A stretch of 64,000 nucleotides of DNA, taken from contig CM033394.1 in NCBI GenBank assembly GCA_019426215.1, positions 49,216,195-49,280,194 on the forward strand, read 5' to 3'. Shown in pieces: positions 48,408-60,177 of the stretch. A program made the translations under genes and the position numbers. Position 1 is the first letter of the stretch; every line of letters begins with the position of its first letter. Source of the stretch: Buddleja alternifolia (lineage: Eukaryota; Streptophyta; Magnoliopsida; Lamiales; Scrophulariaceae). Below the pieces are notes generated by a model, which was not told the origin of the DNA, ran no database searches, and saw nothing but the letters and a program-made list of their open reading frames with translations.

Positions 48408-50000
48408 TTAAGCCATCCCGCCACTTGTTGCTGTCCTGATTATCTGGAATAGCGCTGCGAGAAGAACAAATAAATGTCATTTACTAATTGACTCATAAAA
48501 AGAAAATGCAATATATGCATCTCAAGCTTTATTTCAAAGCATGCAGGTTAAAGAAGGATTTGTTTCAAATTGCATGCTTCAAACGAGCAGCAACAAACGA
48601 AGCAAAGCTAGGAGCTAAATTTTGTATCAGCCATCTTTAATCAGTAACCACAAATATTCATGCTACCGTTTAACTTGATGAATAACGCTACTATATAGAT
48701 ACATTGCAAAGTAAAATGCTTCCAAAAAAAACACAGCACAATCAATAGACAAACGATTTTAAAGTTGAATGCAAGTGCTTCGCTGAATAAATACTGAAGT
48801 GGAATATACAAATCATTAAACATTAAGCAATAAATATAATTAAATTTAATTGCCATAATCAACTCTATAGTTTTTAGATTGAAACTCATAACAAGATCTT
48901 ACTTTTAACACCAATAAACGTATCAATCAGGTTCTAGTTCTCAAGAATTGTCAGTGAAAGCATTCCAAAGTAGAATTATTAGAACAATGTGGATGTTATA
49001 GAAGAAAATGGAATTAAAGGGGTAAGATTAGAAATCCTTACATGATCCAATGACGACAAAAATGAAAAACCCAAGCAAGATTGGGCCTACAGGGTAGTTG
49101 CTTCCCTTCTTTGTGCTGGTCTCGGGAACAGCACCTCGTCTGGTGATGTTCTTCTCAAATTTCTCTACCTTCCTGTCAGCAAGCCTCCTTGAAGTTGTCT
49201 GTATTTGAGATGAAGATCACAAATTATGCGTCAGCTGATAGGAATGAAAATATGCAGAAATGGAGACAATTTACAGGTGAAGATCAAAAAACTCAGACCT
49301 CAAGGCTTAAACAAATCAAGAATCCTAATATTCAGCTTTAGATTTTTCAACCACCACAATTACTTAATGTTAGATTATTCTCTTCCATTAATTGCAAATG
49401 AAATATGCAAACATTCAATCTCTTACTTAATCATTTCGGAAAAAATCCTACAGAATATTCCAAATCAAAGGCATAAAGTAAAGTCCTCTTTTCACCAATG
49501 AATCAACAGGCATGAACACGCTAAAAGATCTGAGAAACGATAAATCACGGAATATTTTTTTATCAATTCAATATTGATACATTCTTAAAACTGAATTATA
49601 TCAGCGCATCAATAACTTTTTCTGAATTTCAATAATAGGTATATTTTTAAAAACTACGTCATCGGCGCCGTTAAATATTGCTTATTTCCTCCACATAATC
49701 AACAAAGAATGCGTCAAATGCATTGCAAAATTAACGATCTATAACATCACTATTGAACGATGTAGCATCTTATCTTAGGGTTCACAAGATCTAAGGCAAC
49801 GAAAAAGAACAAATAAACAACATTCATTCAGACAAATCACAAAATAAAAATAATAATCATGACACTGTTCTTTTCCTGAAAGAGATTCCGGAAAAGAAAC
49901 ACGAAATTAACATCTATGAATCTCATCAAGAACATATATATATATATATATAGCAATCATAAAAGCAATAAAATGGAGCAAAAGACAAAGAAATTACCAT
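48408..50000 (-). CDS. RAMP4: Stress-associated ER protein, RAMP4/SERP family
   Basis: Minus-strand exons are 50000-49998 (ATG alone), 49198-49042 and 48454-48408, giving exactly 68 residues, the family length. The protein opens MTTSRRLADRKVEKFEKNIT, followed by RRGAVPETSTKKG and a single C-terminal membrane span PVGPILLGFFIFVVIGSSLF (residues 38-56), ending RTATSGGMA. RAMP4 is a tail-anchored protein associated with the Sec61 translocon that helps stabilise membrane proteins during ER stress. All splice sites are GT-AG (ATG|GTAATT; CAAATACAG|ACA; CAT|GTAAGG; TTCTCGCAG|CG). The start codon is the last codon of its exon, so single-frame ORF callers miss the gene completely. The promoter has a plant ERSE. 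The neighbour upstream (DnaJ-DUF3444) is on the same strand. Confidence 0.97.
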
Positions 50001-50125
50001 TGTTAAGATCAGATCTGGCGTCCGGTGACACTTGGAACAAAGAATTTCAGAGAAATTGCAGAAGATTCAGGTCCGGAGAGGGAATTGGAAGGCGATCCCT
50101 TTTATTTTCAATGTTTTTTTTGACT
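50001..50125 (-). other. Likely 5' UTR of RAMP4
   Basis: This is the stretch between the TATA box at 50155-50162 and the start codon. The transcription start is inferred to be about 30 bases downstream of the TATA box, near 50125. It contains no other minus-strand ATG in a favourable place that I noticed. Confidence 0.4.
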
Positions 50126-50154
50126 TTTTTTACCCCCTTTTATGATTTGGTGGT

Positions 50155-50162
50155 TATTTATA
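50155..50162 (-). promoter_or_regulatory. TATA box of RAMP4
   Basis: On the minus strand the sequence reads TATAAATA within CTCCTATAAATAACC, about 155 bases before the ATG and 75 bases downstream of the ERSE. Confidence 0.65.
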
Positions 50163-50236
50163 GGAGGGGGTGAGTAAGCTAACGGGACTCGTCACCGTCT
50201 AGTTTGTGATTGGGTCAAACACGTATACATTGTCGT

Positions 50237-50255
50237 CGTGGCGTGCGCTTATTGG
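50237..50255 (-). promoter_or_regulatory. Plant ER stress response element (CCAAT-N10-CACG)
   Basis: On the minus strand CCAAT (50255-50251) is followed by exactly ten bases (AAGCGCACGC) and CACG (50240-50237). That is the plant ERSE-I consensus, recognised by NF-Y together with stress-activated bZIP factors of the bZIP28/bZIP60 type. Its position upstream of the TATA box of a RAMP4 gene fits known unfolded-protein-response control. Confidence 0.8.
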
Positions 50256-51083
50256 GTAATCACCTATTACACTCGTTACGCTGTAATTTGACTTTATCCT
50301 TGTTTTCTTATTTGACGTACGGACTGTATTTTTCCATTTTCTATTATGTATTTGACTCCATAAACGTTTGCTTTACCTATTTATTTAACATAGGAAAAAT
50401 TCAAACTTTTAGAAGCTTATGGTGCTTGAAATTCTCAATAATCATAAATTCATACAAAAAAAAAATAACTATAAATAAATTGATAATATATGAATAAACG
50501 CAAAAAGTACAGTTATATGTGTTTAACACATTCTTCTATTGTGTATTTTATTTCTCTTATAAGACATCCTAAAAATAGCTCCAACATACACACATATATT
50601 GTACCCAAAAAAAAAAAAAAAGTGTATCTATTTTTTTTACATAATAAAGTGTATTGTTTGCGGTCCGCACACATAGAGCTAGGTCTGACATATATCTCTT
50701 TGAAATGAGACTTTTTCCGGTTTTGTTTCTGACAGCCACTGTAATTACTGGTAGACAAGTAAGTATACACAACGAAAGTACGAAACCAAAAAAAAAAAAA
50801 AGTATGCATACACAACCAATGAATTAAGAACAAACATCCATTTAGAGATTAGAGATTAGAGATTAGTTATCAAATGAATTACAGTTCATTATCTTTGGAG
50901 AATACACTAACTCTGTAAATCTAGACCAAGCAATAAGTTGTTCAGAATTGAAAGATGAGATAATATGGCAGTAAACTTATAGGGATGCATGAAAAAGATA
51001 GTTCTTAGATCCCTTCGACTACCTGTAGTTGACATGAATCATACACCCCTTCAATTTCCTACAAACTCAATGCCTTGGATTTT
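50256..51083. other. Intergenic between RAMP4 and the DnaJ gene
   Basis: Holds the distal RAMP4 promoter and the 3' UTR of the DnaJ gene. A and T runs occur at 50609-50622, 50631-50638 and 50789-50801. No gene seen. Confidence 0.4.
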
Positions 51084-53048
51084 TTATATCGATCCAAGAA
51101 TTTCTAAAGGGGTAGCTTTAGGATCCAGCTCAACACAACCCTTAAGAGACTTTGATCCTTCTCGACCCGTGAGCAAATGTGATGGCACCTGATGAGAAAA
51201 CCGACACATTTCTTCATTAGGGATTCTTTTTATCTCCATTGGATCAAAATGCTGATGAAAAACTGCTTTAAAGCCAGCAACTTTAACCAATGGAATAACA
51301 ATTACGCCCATTTCCTCATCGTAGTTTTCAAGTACTTCAACCATGTCATATTTGTGTATTACTTCGTCTTCAGTGAGTTCATTCCAATCACACGACCAAT
51401 TCCTGTACAAAGCCCAAACGTCTCCTTTCTGAGGAAATATCTGAATAGTCCGAGAAGTGCATTTCGTATATCTGACATTGTGTGAGAAAGCGTCTATGGA
51501 GTTACACATTTGACCTCTCCCTATCACAAAGTCTCCACATGTTTTTGAACAACCAGTTCTAAACCAACTTATATGGGCAAGTGTGGTGTTGGTTAGAGAA
51601 TTTAGCCAACTCATTTTCACCTTGAAGGGATTTAGAGAGATCACATTGTGAATCATTGTATAATGACGTGGCATCCCATCATCATCGTCATACACGGCCC
51701 ATACTTGGTTCTCTCGAAAATGTTTCGATGTTCTTTCATTGTCGAAAACATGAAGATCAGGATGTGGGACTTTTACTGATATTCGTTCCACTCGTTCCGT
51801 ATTTAAATAAGGCCTTGAAGTAGAATTATTCAGTTTATTCAAAGGGATTCTTCTCTTATTCTCCATTGGCTCATTTAGTTTCTTACGTATATCCACACTT
51901 GCTGTCTCCATCATCAACTTCTTGCTCATACATTTCTGCAAACTGCAGTGTTTAAGCTCAGAGAAATTCGTTGCCCAAACTTTTCCACTTTCACAATTCA
52001 CCCGTTTCATTGACTCATCGACCGTACCACAATCTTTGACCTCTTTTTTTCTCTTCATTGAATTGGAGTACTCAGAGGATTCATCACACATTCTTCTTTT
52101 GGAGGCAAGATTTTTTCTTAGCAATGCCTCCTCTCTTCTCGAGGCAGCCTTTGCTTTTCGCTTTTCCATTTGGACTTTCTCATAAGCCCGCTTAACCATA
52201 TTTGCTGCTTGAACAGCAGCAGCAGCAGCTGTCGACTCAGAAAATGGGGTCGGCTTACAGTTATTATAATCAGACTCATTCCTGTCACTGAACCCAGAAT
52301 TTCCTGTATGTGGAGCAGCTGAGTTGGCTTTTCGCTCCTTCTGTTGCTTAGAATTGCTGCTCTTAAACGACGTTTTAGAACACTTTGTGGATGGAGGATC
52401 AACTTCGAAAGCAAAGTAGCCCTCTTGGCAATTGGGGCAGAGAAGATTCTGGTTAAGATACATTCTCAGATATTCATACTGCACTTTACATAGATTACAG
52501 ACAGTCCAAAATGTTCGTTTCTCCTTCTTATGAGACGAATATGGATCAGTCGTACTAGAATTACCCTTCGCGACCTTCAACTTTGATCCATTTTGTTTCG
52601 GTAGTGAAGAAGAATCCCTATTTGTCGATTGATTTCTCTGCTTGAATTTCACGCTATGTCTCTGGTCATATGCTATTTTCTTCGACTTATCTGATAGCAA
52701 ACTCCATGCTTGTGAAACAAGATGAAACGCCCCTTCAGCCCCAACACATCTGTTTTTATCAGGATGAAGAAGTAGAGCCAATTTCCTATACTGTCTTTTC
52801 ACAGTCTCATTATCAGCTAAAGGAGTCACACCAAGAACGCTATACCAGTTCGTCTCACCATTTATTTTCTCTTCTTCAGCAGAACTATAAACCTCAAGAG
52901 TCATCACCAATTGGGAAATGCCCTTCAGTTCAGCATACAATTTCTGAGCCTTGAGAGCGAATTTTTTCGCCCCGTTAATGTCTTTTGCCAGAAATTTCCT
53001 CTCAGCAATTTCTTTAGCTCTCATAGCCTCATCTCTGTTACACTCCAT
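51084..53048 (-). CDS. J-domain protein with C-terminal DUF3444
   Basis: A single open exon of 654 residues starting ATG 53048-53046 (MECNRDEAMRAKEIAERKF). An N-terminal helical region precedes a J domain at about 67-130 with the HPD triad at 95-97 (LLLHPDKNR), so it should stimulate Hsp70 ATPase. A zinc-ribbon-like block follows: VCNLCKVQYEYLRMYLNQ, then LCPNCQEGYFAFE, two CxxC pairs. A lysine/glutamate-rich stretch (KVQMEKRKAKAASRREEALL) is probably coiled coil and nuclear targeting. The C-terminus is a DUF3444 module with the FRENQVWAVYDDDDGMPRHY and FPQKGDVWALYRNW hallmarks. This architecture is a plant-specific nuclear J-protein family; its client is not known to me. Upstream GTG-start codons in the open frame were discounted. 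Confidence 0.95.
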   Translation of the reverse strand: MECNRDEAMRAKEIAERKFLAKDINGAKKFALKAQKLYAELKGISQLVMTLEVYSSAEEEKINGETNWYSVLGVTPLADNETVKRQYRKLALLLHPDKNRCVGAEGAFHLVSQAWSLLSDKSKKIAYDQRHSVKFKQRNQSTNRDSSSLPKQNGSKLKVAKGNSSTTDPYSSHKKEKRTFWTVCNLCKVQYEYLRMYLNQNLLCPNCQEGYFAFEVDPPSTKCSKTSFKSSNSKQQKERKANSAAPHTGNSGFSDRNESDYNNCKPTPFSESTAAAAAVQAANMVKRAYEKVQMEKRKAKAASRREEALLRKNLASKRRMCDESSEYSNSMKRKKEVKDCGTVDESMKRVNCESGKVWATNFSELKHCSLQKCMSKKLMMETASVDIRKKLNEPMENKRRIPLNKLNNSTSRPYLNTERVERISVKVPHPDLHVFDNERTSKHFRENQVWAVYDDDDGMPRHYTMIHNVISLNPFKVKMSWLNSLTNTTLAHISWFRTGCSKTCGDFVIGRGQMCNSIDAFSHNVRYTKCTSRTIQIFPQKGDVWALYRNWSCDWNELTEDEVIHKYDMVEVLENYDEEMGVIVIPLVKVAGFKAVFHQHFDPMEIKRIPNEEMCRFSHQVPSHLLTGREGSKSLKGCVELDPKATPLEILGSI

Positions 53049-54720
53049 TGACACAATTTGCCTCCTCTCCACCACTTTTTCCTACTCTTCATTATCACAC
53101 AAAAGTTGACATTAATGAACACAACATTCAAATCAACAACTCAGCCCAAAAACCAGCTAAAAAAACAATTGAATCGTCGAAAACGAGCAGTTTCGATTAA
53201 GTTATGATTTCCTCATAAAGATTTGAGTAAAATTAAAGATCTAAAAACATATATTTCAACATACATGGATTGACTATTGCAGCGAATCAATAATGGCATT
53301 TGAATAGAATATACAGCTGCTCAACATCAGAAAGATGAAATCTTGTACACTGTATATCTCACTTAACCTTAAACTTCGATAAGCTAACAAACTACCTCAA
53401 ACATAACCACCACCAAATATATATATATATAAGGAAGAAAAAGAAAAAGAAAAAAAAACTAAGCTAAGTACAAAATAAAATCATAAAAAAATGTTGAGAA
53501 CGACATTATACAAATTGAAAAGCTTGATCAAGTATGTAAATGAAGTACATTTTCATTTCAAAAAAATTATACCCTAAAATCGGTGATCAGTTATGGAGTA
53601 AAATAGAAGGGTTACCGAATGTGAGACAATGCGTATGGTATTTATGGAATTAAAATCCAGAGCTCCCCTTGTGTAGATGAAACTGATTATTGCGAAATTG
53701 CCCCTCTTTTTCTCTTATATTGGATTTTTGGATTAAGAAAAATTATCTCAAGACAAGCGCCAATTTTTTCTTTAAAACAAAGGAGGCATACACAAGCACA
53801 CACAATTTTAATATTCATTGAACCATAGTTAAATTTTAACCGTGGTTGTAGGACAACTCGTGTTGGGAAACATAATTGTATTTGTAATATTAAAGTGAGC
53901 TGAATATTTTTAATATGAAAATATCATTGTCAAAATGATAAGTCACAATAATATTCTTTGTGATGGTAAATGGAAAACACGGATTGGGAGCCTTAACCAC
54001 GGTTAACTTTCAAAGATAAATGTATTGCAAGTTTTAATTTCATGTTCCCTGAAAAAGGGTATAAATAAAAAAACTCAAAAAAAATATGAATTTCAATTCC
54101 TTGTATTGAAGATTCACTTCCAAAAATTTAATCAATCTTATCAAACACAATAATTTGGAGATAATCAGATTCTCAATTTGGAATCAATTTTTTGGCAAAG
54201 AAAATGAGCCTACAAAATGTGTTTTTTTTTAATTCTAGACGATGGGGAATACTTTGACACGAAAAATTCGAGCTGATAGTTTTTAATCAGATCTTATAAG
54301 AATTCAAATAAGGAGGGTAAAGTTACTACTTGTGACATTTTGAGAATGAACACATGACCTCCCACGTAAAAGTGAAAACTGATACCACTAGATTAATATG
54401 GTTAGCATACAAAAAGTTTAACTATTCAACTTTTTAATATCCTATTTGGTGGACTTGGGGCCATAAAATATGAAGTCAAAAAATATTGTGGCCCAATAAT
54501 TGTTTGTGTATTGGGCCTAAGTCCAAAAAGAAGACAGCTCTGCTGGAATGAGTACACTGAGAAGAGGGTATCAATTCTGTTCTCTGATGTTCTGTGAATT
54601 GTTCCTTCACACAAAGTGCACGCTTTCTAACAAGACAATTGTCGAATGGAATTTTGAAGAAGAAAATAAAATAAATATAAATGATAATGATAATATTACC
54701 CATTACAATATTGATGAAAT
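53049..54720. other. Upstream region of the DnaJ gene and intergenic DNA
   Basis: The DnaJ leader has no in-frame ATG within the nearby open frame. A (TA)n run is at about 53417-53431. A SINE-like pair of boxes lies at 54342-54396. No gene supported. Confidence 0.4.
54342..54396 (-). mobile_element. Possible SINE fragment
   Basis: On the minus strand TAATCTAGTGGTATCAG is followed by GGTCATGTGTTCATTCTC, in box A/box B order and at plausible spacing. It resembles the pair at 31456-31522 (both have ATCTA...TTTTCA between the boxes). Weak on its own. Confidence 0.4.
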
Positions 54721-55607
54721 GGGCAAAAAACACTATGTACCCTGAACTATTCACTTTATCTCATTTAAGTATTTGAACTATCAAATATGACAAAATGATC
54801 CCTGAATTATCACACATAACAAAATAGTCCCTTGAATTAATGGACGTGTTTGGCTTGTCGTGACATATTGCTGATGTGACACTGAGTTTTGGGTTTGACC
54901 ATTGCAATGTGGTCATTGAAAAAGTTTGTCTATTTTGCACTCACTTGCTTTCAATAAAATGGTTCTTTTGTGTACTTATAGTTTTACTATTTTTTAACCA
55001 TTTAATTATCATTTTCTACACACTTTATGCAGAAAATAATACCGGATTTTCTACTAATTTCTTAAATTTTTTTTACTAAACCTTCTTAAAATAAATTTTA
55101 TGCCAAAATTTTTTATAATATTTTTCAATCCCAAAAATTCATTTCACCAACTTTTCTTTCTGAAAAGTCCAACATTTAGGTTAATAAATTTATGAATTAA
55201 ATTGTCCTTAACCTTCTAAAACAAAAAATAATCAATTGTAGTTTTATATAAAAATTTATTTGTGCAGTTTTATATAAAGATTTTATATCGATAATTGATA
55301 CTAATTATGATTTGAACTTTACATTTAATTTTTTTTAATCTTCTTAAAATTTTTAAGAGATATATTTTAAATAATTACCATATTAAAAATAAAATAAAGT
55401 ATATAAGATTATTTAAAGTACTTAATATTCAAAATAACATTCGTATTATACTATTTATCAATTTAAAAAATTAGCCAAATACGTCCTTAAGTCGAGGAAC
55501 TATTTTGTTACATTTGATAGTTCAGGGATCATTTTGTTATATTTGATAGTTAATGAACCTAAATGAGACAAAATGAATAGTTTAGGGATACAAAGAATAT
55601 ATTACCC
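54721..55607. mobile_element. Large fold-back MITE
   Basis: The left arm GGGCAAAAAACACTATGTAC, CCCTGAACTATTCA and ACTATCAAATATGACAAAAT is matched inverted at the right end (ATTTTGTTATATTTGATAGT, TGAATAGTTTAGGGATAC, AATATATTACCC). The arms are about 110 bp. Flanks TTGATGAAA and TTAATAAAA agree at seven of nine bases, a possible decayed 9-bp duplication. The interior is AT-rich without genes. Confidence 0.75.
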
Positions 55608-56466
55608 TTAATAAAAGCAATTATATTTACGATTGTGCTGTGCTATTTGGGATTTTGCTAATATAAATGATTTTTTGTGTGTGTATTCCGCAAAATAAAT
55701 ATTTATCTATGGATTCTATTTGAATCCCACAAAATAAACAGTTGCGATTGTTTTTGAAAATGAAGACTTTCATTCAAATCAAAAGGCTTGTAAATAATAA
55801 AGTGTTACTATTTATAAAGTATTTTAATTCCTTAGACCAAAGTAATCAACCAAGTACCCTGTCCAAAAAAAAAAAAAAAAGTAATCACCAAGTACTCATT
55901 CCACAGGGTTATAGTACACAAAAGTTCTTTCTTATCCAGTACCACGTTAAAATTGCCATGCTAATGTTGAAAGAATATTATTCTTTTATTTAGTATAAGT
56001 ACTTATTCAAAATTGTTTTCAACCCTTAAATAACTTTTTTTTTTTTTTTGGCTATGAGGCACAAAAAAGCCGGCTAGTACTAATAAAGAAAAACATTAGT
56101 GCATGCCATTCAGACTACATATGTTCCTTTTGTTAATTTATCAGTAAAGCACACTCAATATGTGTCTAGAAAATAAATCTTGATATAAAAGTTTTTAAGT
56201 TAAATGTAATTAAGTTCAAGTGAAAAGTGAGAGAAGATAAGAATAAATTGAGAAAAATGGAAATAAAGAAAATTAAATTAAAAGTGAATAAAACAAAAAA
56301 TAGAGAATAGTATAATAGAAAAATATGTTTGAAATATATTGGACAACACTCCACTGTATTTAGTTTTCATGCACTATGTGGTTGTTACTATGTTACATCA
56401 TCAAATTATATAAAATACATTGTCCATGCTGGGATGGAGCTAGGAATTTAGGTCAGAAGCCAGGTT
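55608..56466. other. Intergenic, no gene
   Basis: Contains A/T homopolymer runs at 55865-55880 and 56036-56050. Nothing else recognised. Confidence 0.4.
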
Positions 56467-56954
56467 GCACTGGTGCGGATACGGGGATACAGATACGACA
56501 CGATACGGGAACGACAATACGGATTTTTCAAAATTTTAGGATACGACACGGCAATGATACGTGCATATATATGGATGTATAATATGTAAAAATAAATTGA
56601 TTCGATAAATTCATTGATATAAATAAAATTTTGTCTAGTTCTGTAAATTTCTTTGTCATTTATTTAACTTTTACGTATTCATTTTTAACAAAAGACCGAA
56701 AATACTATTTTTTTTCCTATTTTAGTCCAAAGTGTATTTAAAATATTTAAAAAAATACTCTATCTGATATCTAAAACGTGTCGAATACTTCAAGTTTTGT
56801 GTCAAATACAGTATCCAAAATTTTCTCTTTTCTTTTTATTTTTGGACATTTCAAAAATGGTTCGGACACGGTATCCGAGAGTATCCGTGCCGGATATGAG
56901 TACGATACGGATACGATACTGCACTATTCAATTTTAGAAGTATCCGTGCATCAT
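56467..56954. repeat. GGATACG-type dispersed element, copy 1
   Basis: The left end has GCACTGGTGCGGATACGGGG, then GATACGACACGATACGGG and TTTTTCAAAATTTTAGGATA. The right end has GGATACGATACTGCACT and AAGTATCCGTGCATCAT, so the two ends are imperfectly inverted (GGATAC...GTATCC). The copy at 60178-61355 shares the same order of blocks, including TTTCAAAATT, TATTCACTAACATAAATAAAA-like text and TCTTTT...ATTTTTGG. Confidence 0.65.
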
Positions 56955-58621
56955 ATGTCAGAAGTGAATACTAAAGTGGGGGTGGAGTGTTGATATTTTT
57001 AGACCAGGGGGATTTTAAATATGAAAAAAGGGTAAAAAAAAAAAGATCTCAAGGTTGAAGGTACGGTGCCCCATCAGCCCTAAGCTCCGTCTCTGTTTGC
57101 ATGAACACTAAATCCACATAATATATCTCCTAAGGCCACATCAAAATTGCTATCAGTCCAAAAACGTCTGTGAGCCACTATTCAATAATATGTTATATTA
57201 TATATAATGTAGATATTGTGTAGTGTTTTTGATGTCGTCTTAAATAATTAATTGAAATTCTATTTATTTATTTATTTTTGAAAACCGAATGAGGTTGGCG
57301 AGTTCCCACCCACAATCACGTGGATGAATCGCCATCATTCAACTTAACTAAGCCCCACCTTTGAATTGTTCTATAGCAACTTAAAATAAGATAATAATAT
57401 TAATTTAATTAATCAAAGTGATTAAAAGTAATGAATTATTTAATGTTCCAACACTCAAATTTTCTTCCTTTCCAAAGGATTTTTCCACATCCGCCGAAGT
57501 TAGGCTGTGACTGGCTATATATTGCCGGCAATATTGCATCAGTAAGGATATAATATAATTGAATATACATACATACATATATATATATATACACACATAA
57601 TTTTCTAAAAAAGAAATATTCTAATAGAATTCTACTTTGAGGATTATGATATTTATTACTATATTGATTGATGTCAGCTGCTCGTCAGATTTGAAAGTGT
57701 CAGGTAAAATGTCTTAATCTATGATTAATTTGAAATATATTTAATAAGATGACATAAGAATGTTTCTTATGACTTGTTTGGAGGGATGTGAACACTAAGC
57801 TCATTATTTGGGAGGGCTGACTGCTGCTTTTGAGAGGAGAAAGTTTAATTAAAAAGAGATTAGCGGAGGATTAAGCTGATACTATTCTTAAATGAATTCA
57901 ATTAACATTTAACATGGGTTTTTAAATTAAAAATATGTAGAGTCCAATTAAATCTAATCCACACTCGACAGTAGCTTATTAAAGTCATACATTCCTATTA
58001 AGAAAAGCTAATAATGTCACCGAATCTTGTGTACAACTACAAAGTATGAACAAAGACTCATCGAATTTCGTGTTCATTGTTAACTTATTTCAAACAAATA
58101 AATAAATTTCAACTAAGCATTTGAAGTTATGATTATTCTAATTAAGCATTTAGATGAAATTTTACGATGTGAATGAATATGATAGTGATTATAATTGAAT
58201 TTGAAGTCTCGAGATTCCTCTAAAAATAGTCGACGTGATTCATGTGAATTCCGAAATATATTGAGAAATAAGGATGACTTTAGCTTTAAATGGAAGATGA
58301 TAGTTTTATCCAGAAAACCTCTTTTATAAATGCTTTTTATGTTATGTCCCAGTAGCTTTTCATCGTGATAGAAAGAAATAATGGCTTCCACCTACTGCTG
58401 CCATATAATGAAACCCTACACAAATACACAATAAATAAATTTTATACAAATAAATATCTTTGGCCTTGTTAACATTTAGAAATAAATTTGAGTTAAAAAG
58501 GTTATTTTGGATAATTTTTCAATAATTATTGGAGTCAAAACCACCCCAATTGACGTTGAACACAATCCACTATATATAAAATAATCTGAATTGCTCGTAG
58601 ACAGCAAATTTATTTATTATC
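56955..58621. other. Intergenic, no gene
   Basis: A compound (TACA)/(TA) microsatellite is at about 57566-57597. No gene or RNA is supported. Confidence 0.4.
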
Positions 58622-58632
58622 CATTTATTAAA

Positions 58633-59627
58633 GAGAAAAATACCTCCCTATAAAAAAAATTATTCAAAAAATCTGAATTGCTCATGTGATATATGGAATT
58701 ATTCAAAAGCCTCCAATAAGAAAAAAATTCACATAATACCCCCTATAAAAAAAAATAAAGGTACAACTTTCCCTCTTACGCGCGCCACTCACGCAATTTG
58801 CGAATGGTTGTAATTTTTCTTCCTTTAAAAGACCAATTTACCCCTAATCTAACACCACTGATCTCATAAGATAAATTTGACAGTTTATATTAAATACCTA
58901 TCTATTTATTCAATTTAATATAATCAAATTTTAAAAGAAATTTGAAAATGCATATATATATACACACACCCCTCTGTGCAATTCTCCCACCACCATCGCC
59001 GCCGCCGCCGCCGCCACCGCCGCCGCCGCTTCATCCCCAAATCATCACCCAAATCCACCACCATTTCTGCCCCCAAAACCACCACCCAAGTCTACCATCA
59101 TTTCCACCATTTTCACCCCAAAACCACCACTCAAACCCACCACCATTCCCACCATTTCAACCTACAAAACCACCACCGTCTCTACAATTTCAGCCCCCAA
59201 AACCACCACCAAACACCCCCTGCCTGTGGCCTACAAATTGCCACCAATTGCATCATCAATCAGCCGGCGGCGGTGTATATATATATATATATATAAGCTT
59301 AATATTGGTGGTGGTGGTCTATAGGAGGTTGGAGATGGAGGTTTTGGGGAAGAAGATGGTTGGGGGAAGAAGAAGGTGAGAAAAATAATAAAGAAATAAA
59401 AAATTAAATTAAAAATAATTATAAAATAAAATAAATTAAATATAGTGTAAATATTTTTAAAGTACATGGGTATTTTCGTCTTCACAAGAAAATTTAAAGT
59501 CAAAATATGTTTAAGGAGGCAGTGAATATATTTTTTAAAAATACGAGGGGATAAGTTGATAATTTTTTTATTATAGGGGGGTTTTTGAATAATAACGACT
59601 ATTACAGGGGTTAAATTGGATTTAACT
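58633..59627. mobile_element. Probable MITE of about 1 kb carrying a CCG/CCA microsatellite
   Basis: CATTTATTAAA occurs directly at both borders (58622-58632 and 59628-59638). Inside, the ends are loosely inverted: CCTCCCTATAA with ATTATTCAAAAAATC at the left, and GGTTTTTGAATAATAACG with ATTACAGGGG at the right. The middle contains (GCC)n at 58998-59029 followed by CCACCA-rich sequence. The 145-residue proline/histidine-rich frame there (58942-59379) has only low-complexity composition and is not a supported gene. Confidence 0.55.
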
Positions 59628-59638
59628 CATTTATTAAA

Positions 59639-60177
59639 TACCGTAAAAGTTAAAAAAAATTAAAATAGTCATATATTAGCAATTACGACCTTATCAACTT
59701 GAACTGGTGAGACTCTCCAAAAATAATTTGTAAAATGTAGAGTCTTGTTTTTCTTCACATGTGAGCTTGAATATGTAGAGTTTTATAATTTTCTCTTTTA
59801 AATTTGTGTATATATACAGCAAGGTAGTTAAGTGTAAAGTAGCAAGAGCTACAATTAAATCCAATGAATTTAATGACGGTGGGAGGTAAGTTGTTTACAA
59901 CTTGAAAAGGCTTCAATTTTATTAAGCTTGTTTACGTAAAAAATAAAATTTTAAATTGAATGAATCATACATGATACGAATATTACATTGTGAAATATTA
60001 TAATCAACTAATAATTGTTACGATCAGGTAATAGAAAAGCTCATCCAAAATTTCCAAAGTTTTGAGGTCTCGACTTCATCAGAGTAGCTCGGATAAATAT
60101 TAAACTCTTATCCTCAAATTATCCATCTACTAATAAATTAACTTAGTCGTGCGTAGCAGCCATGAGTTACAAGTTAT
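59639..60177. other. Intergenic, nothing recognised
   Basis: AT-rich sequence with no supported feature. Confidence 0.4.

Noticed and set aside
58942..59379. Proline/histidine-rich 145-residue frame
   Set aside because: It is low-complexity microsatellite sequence inside a probable transposon. There is no signal peptide, domain or splice context.
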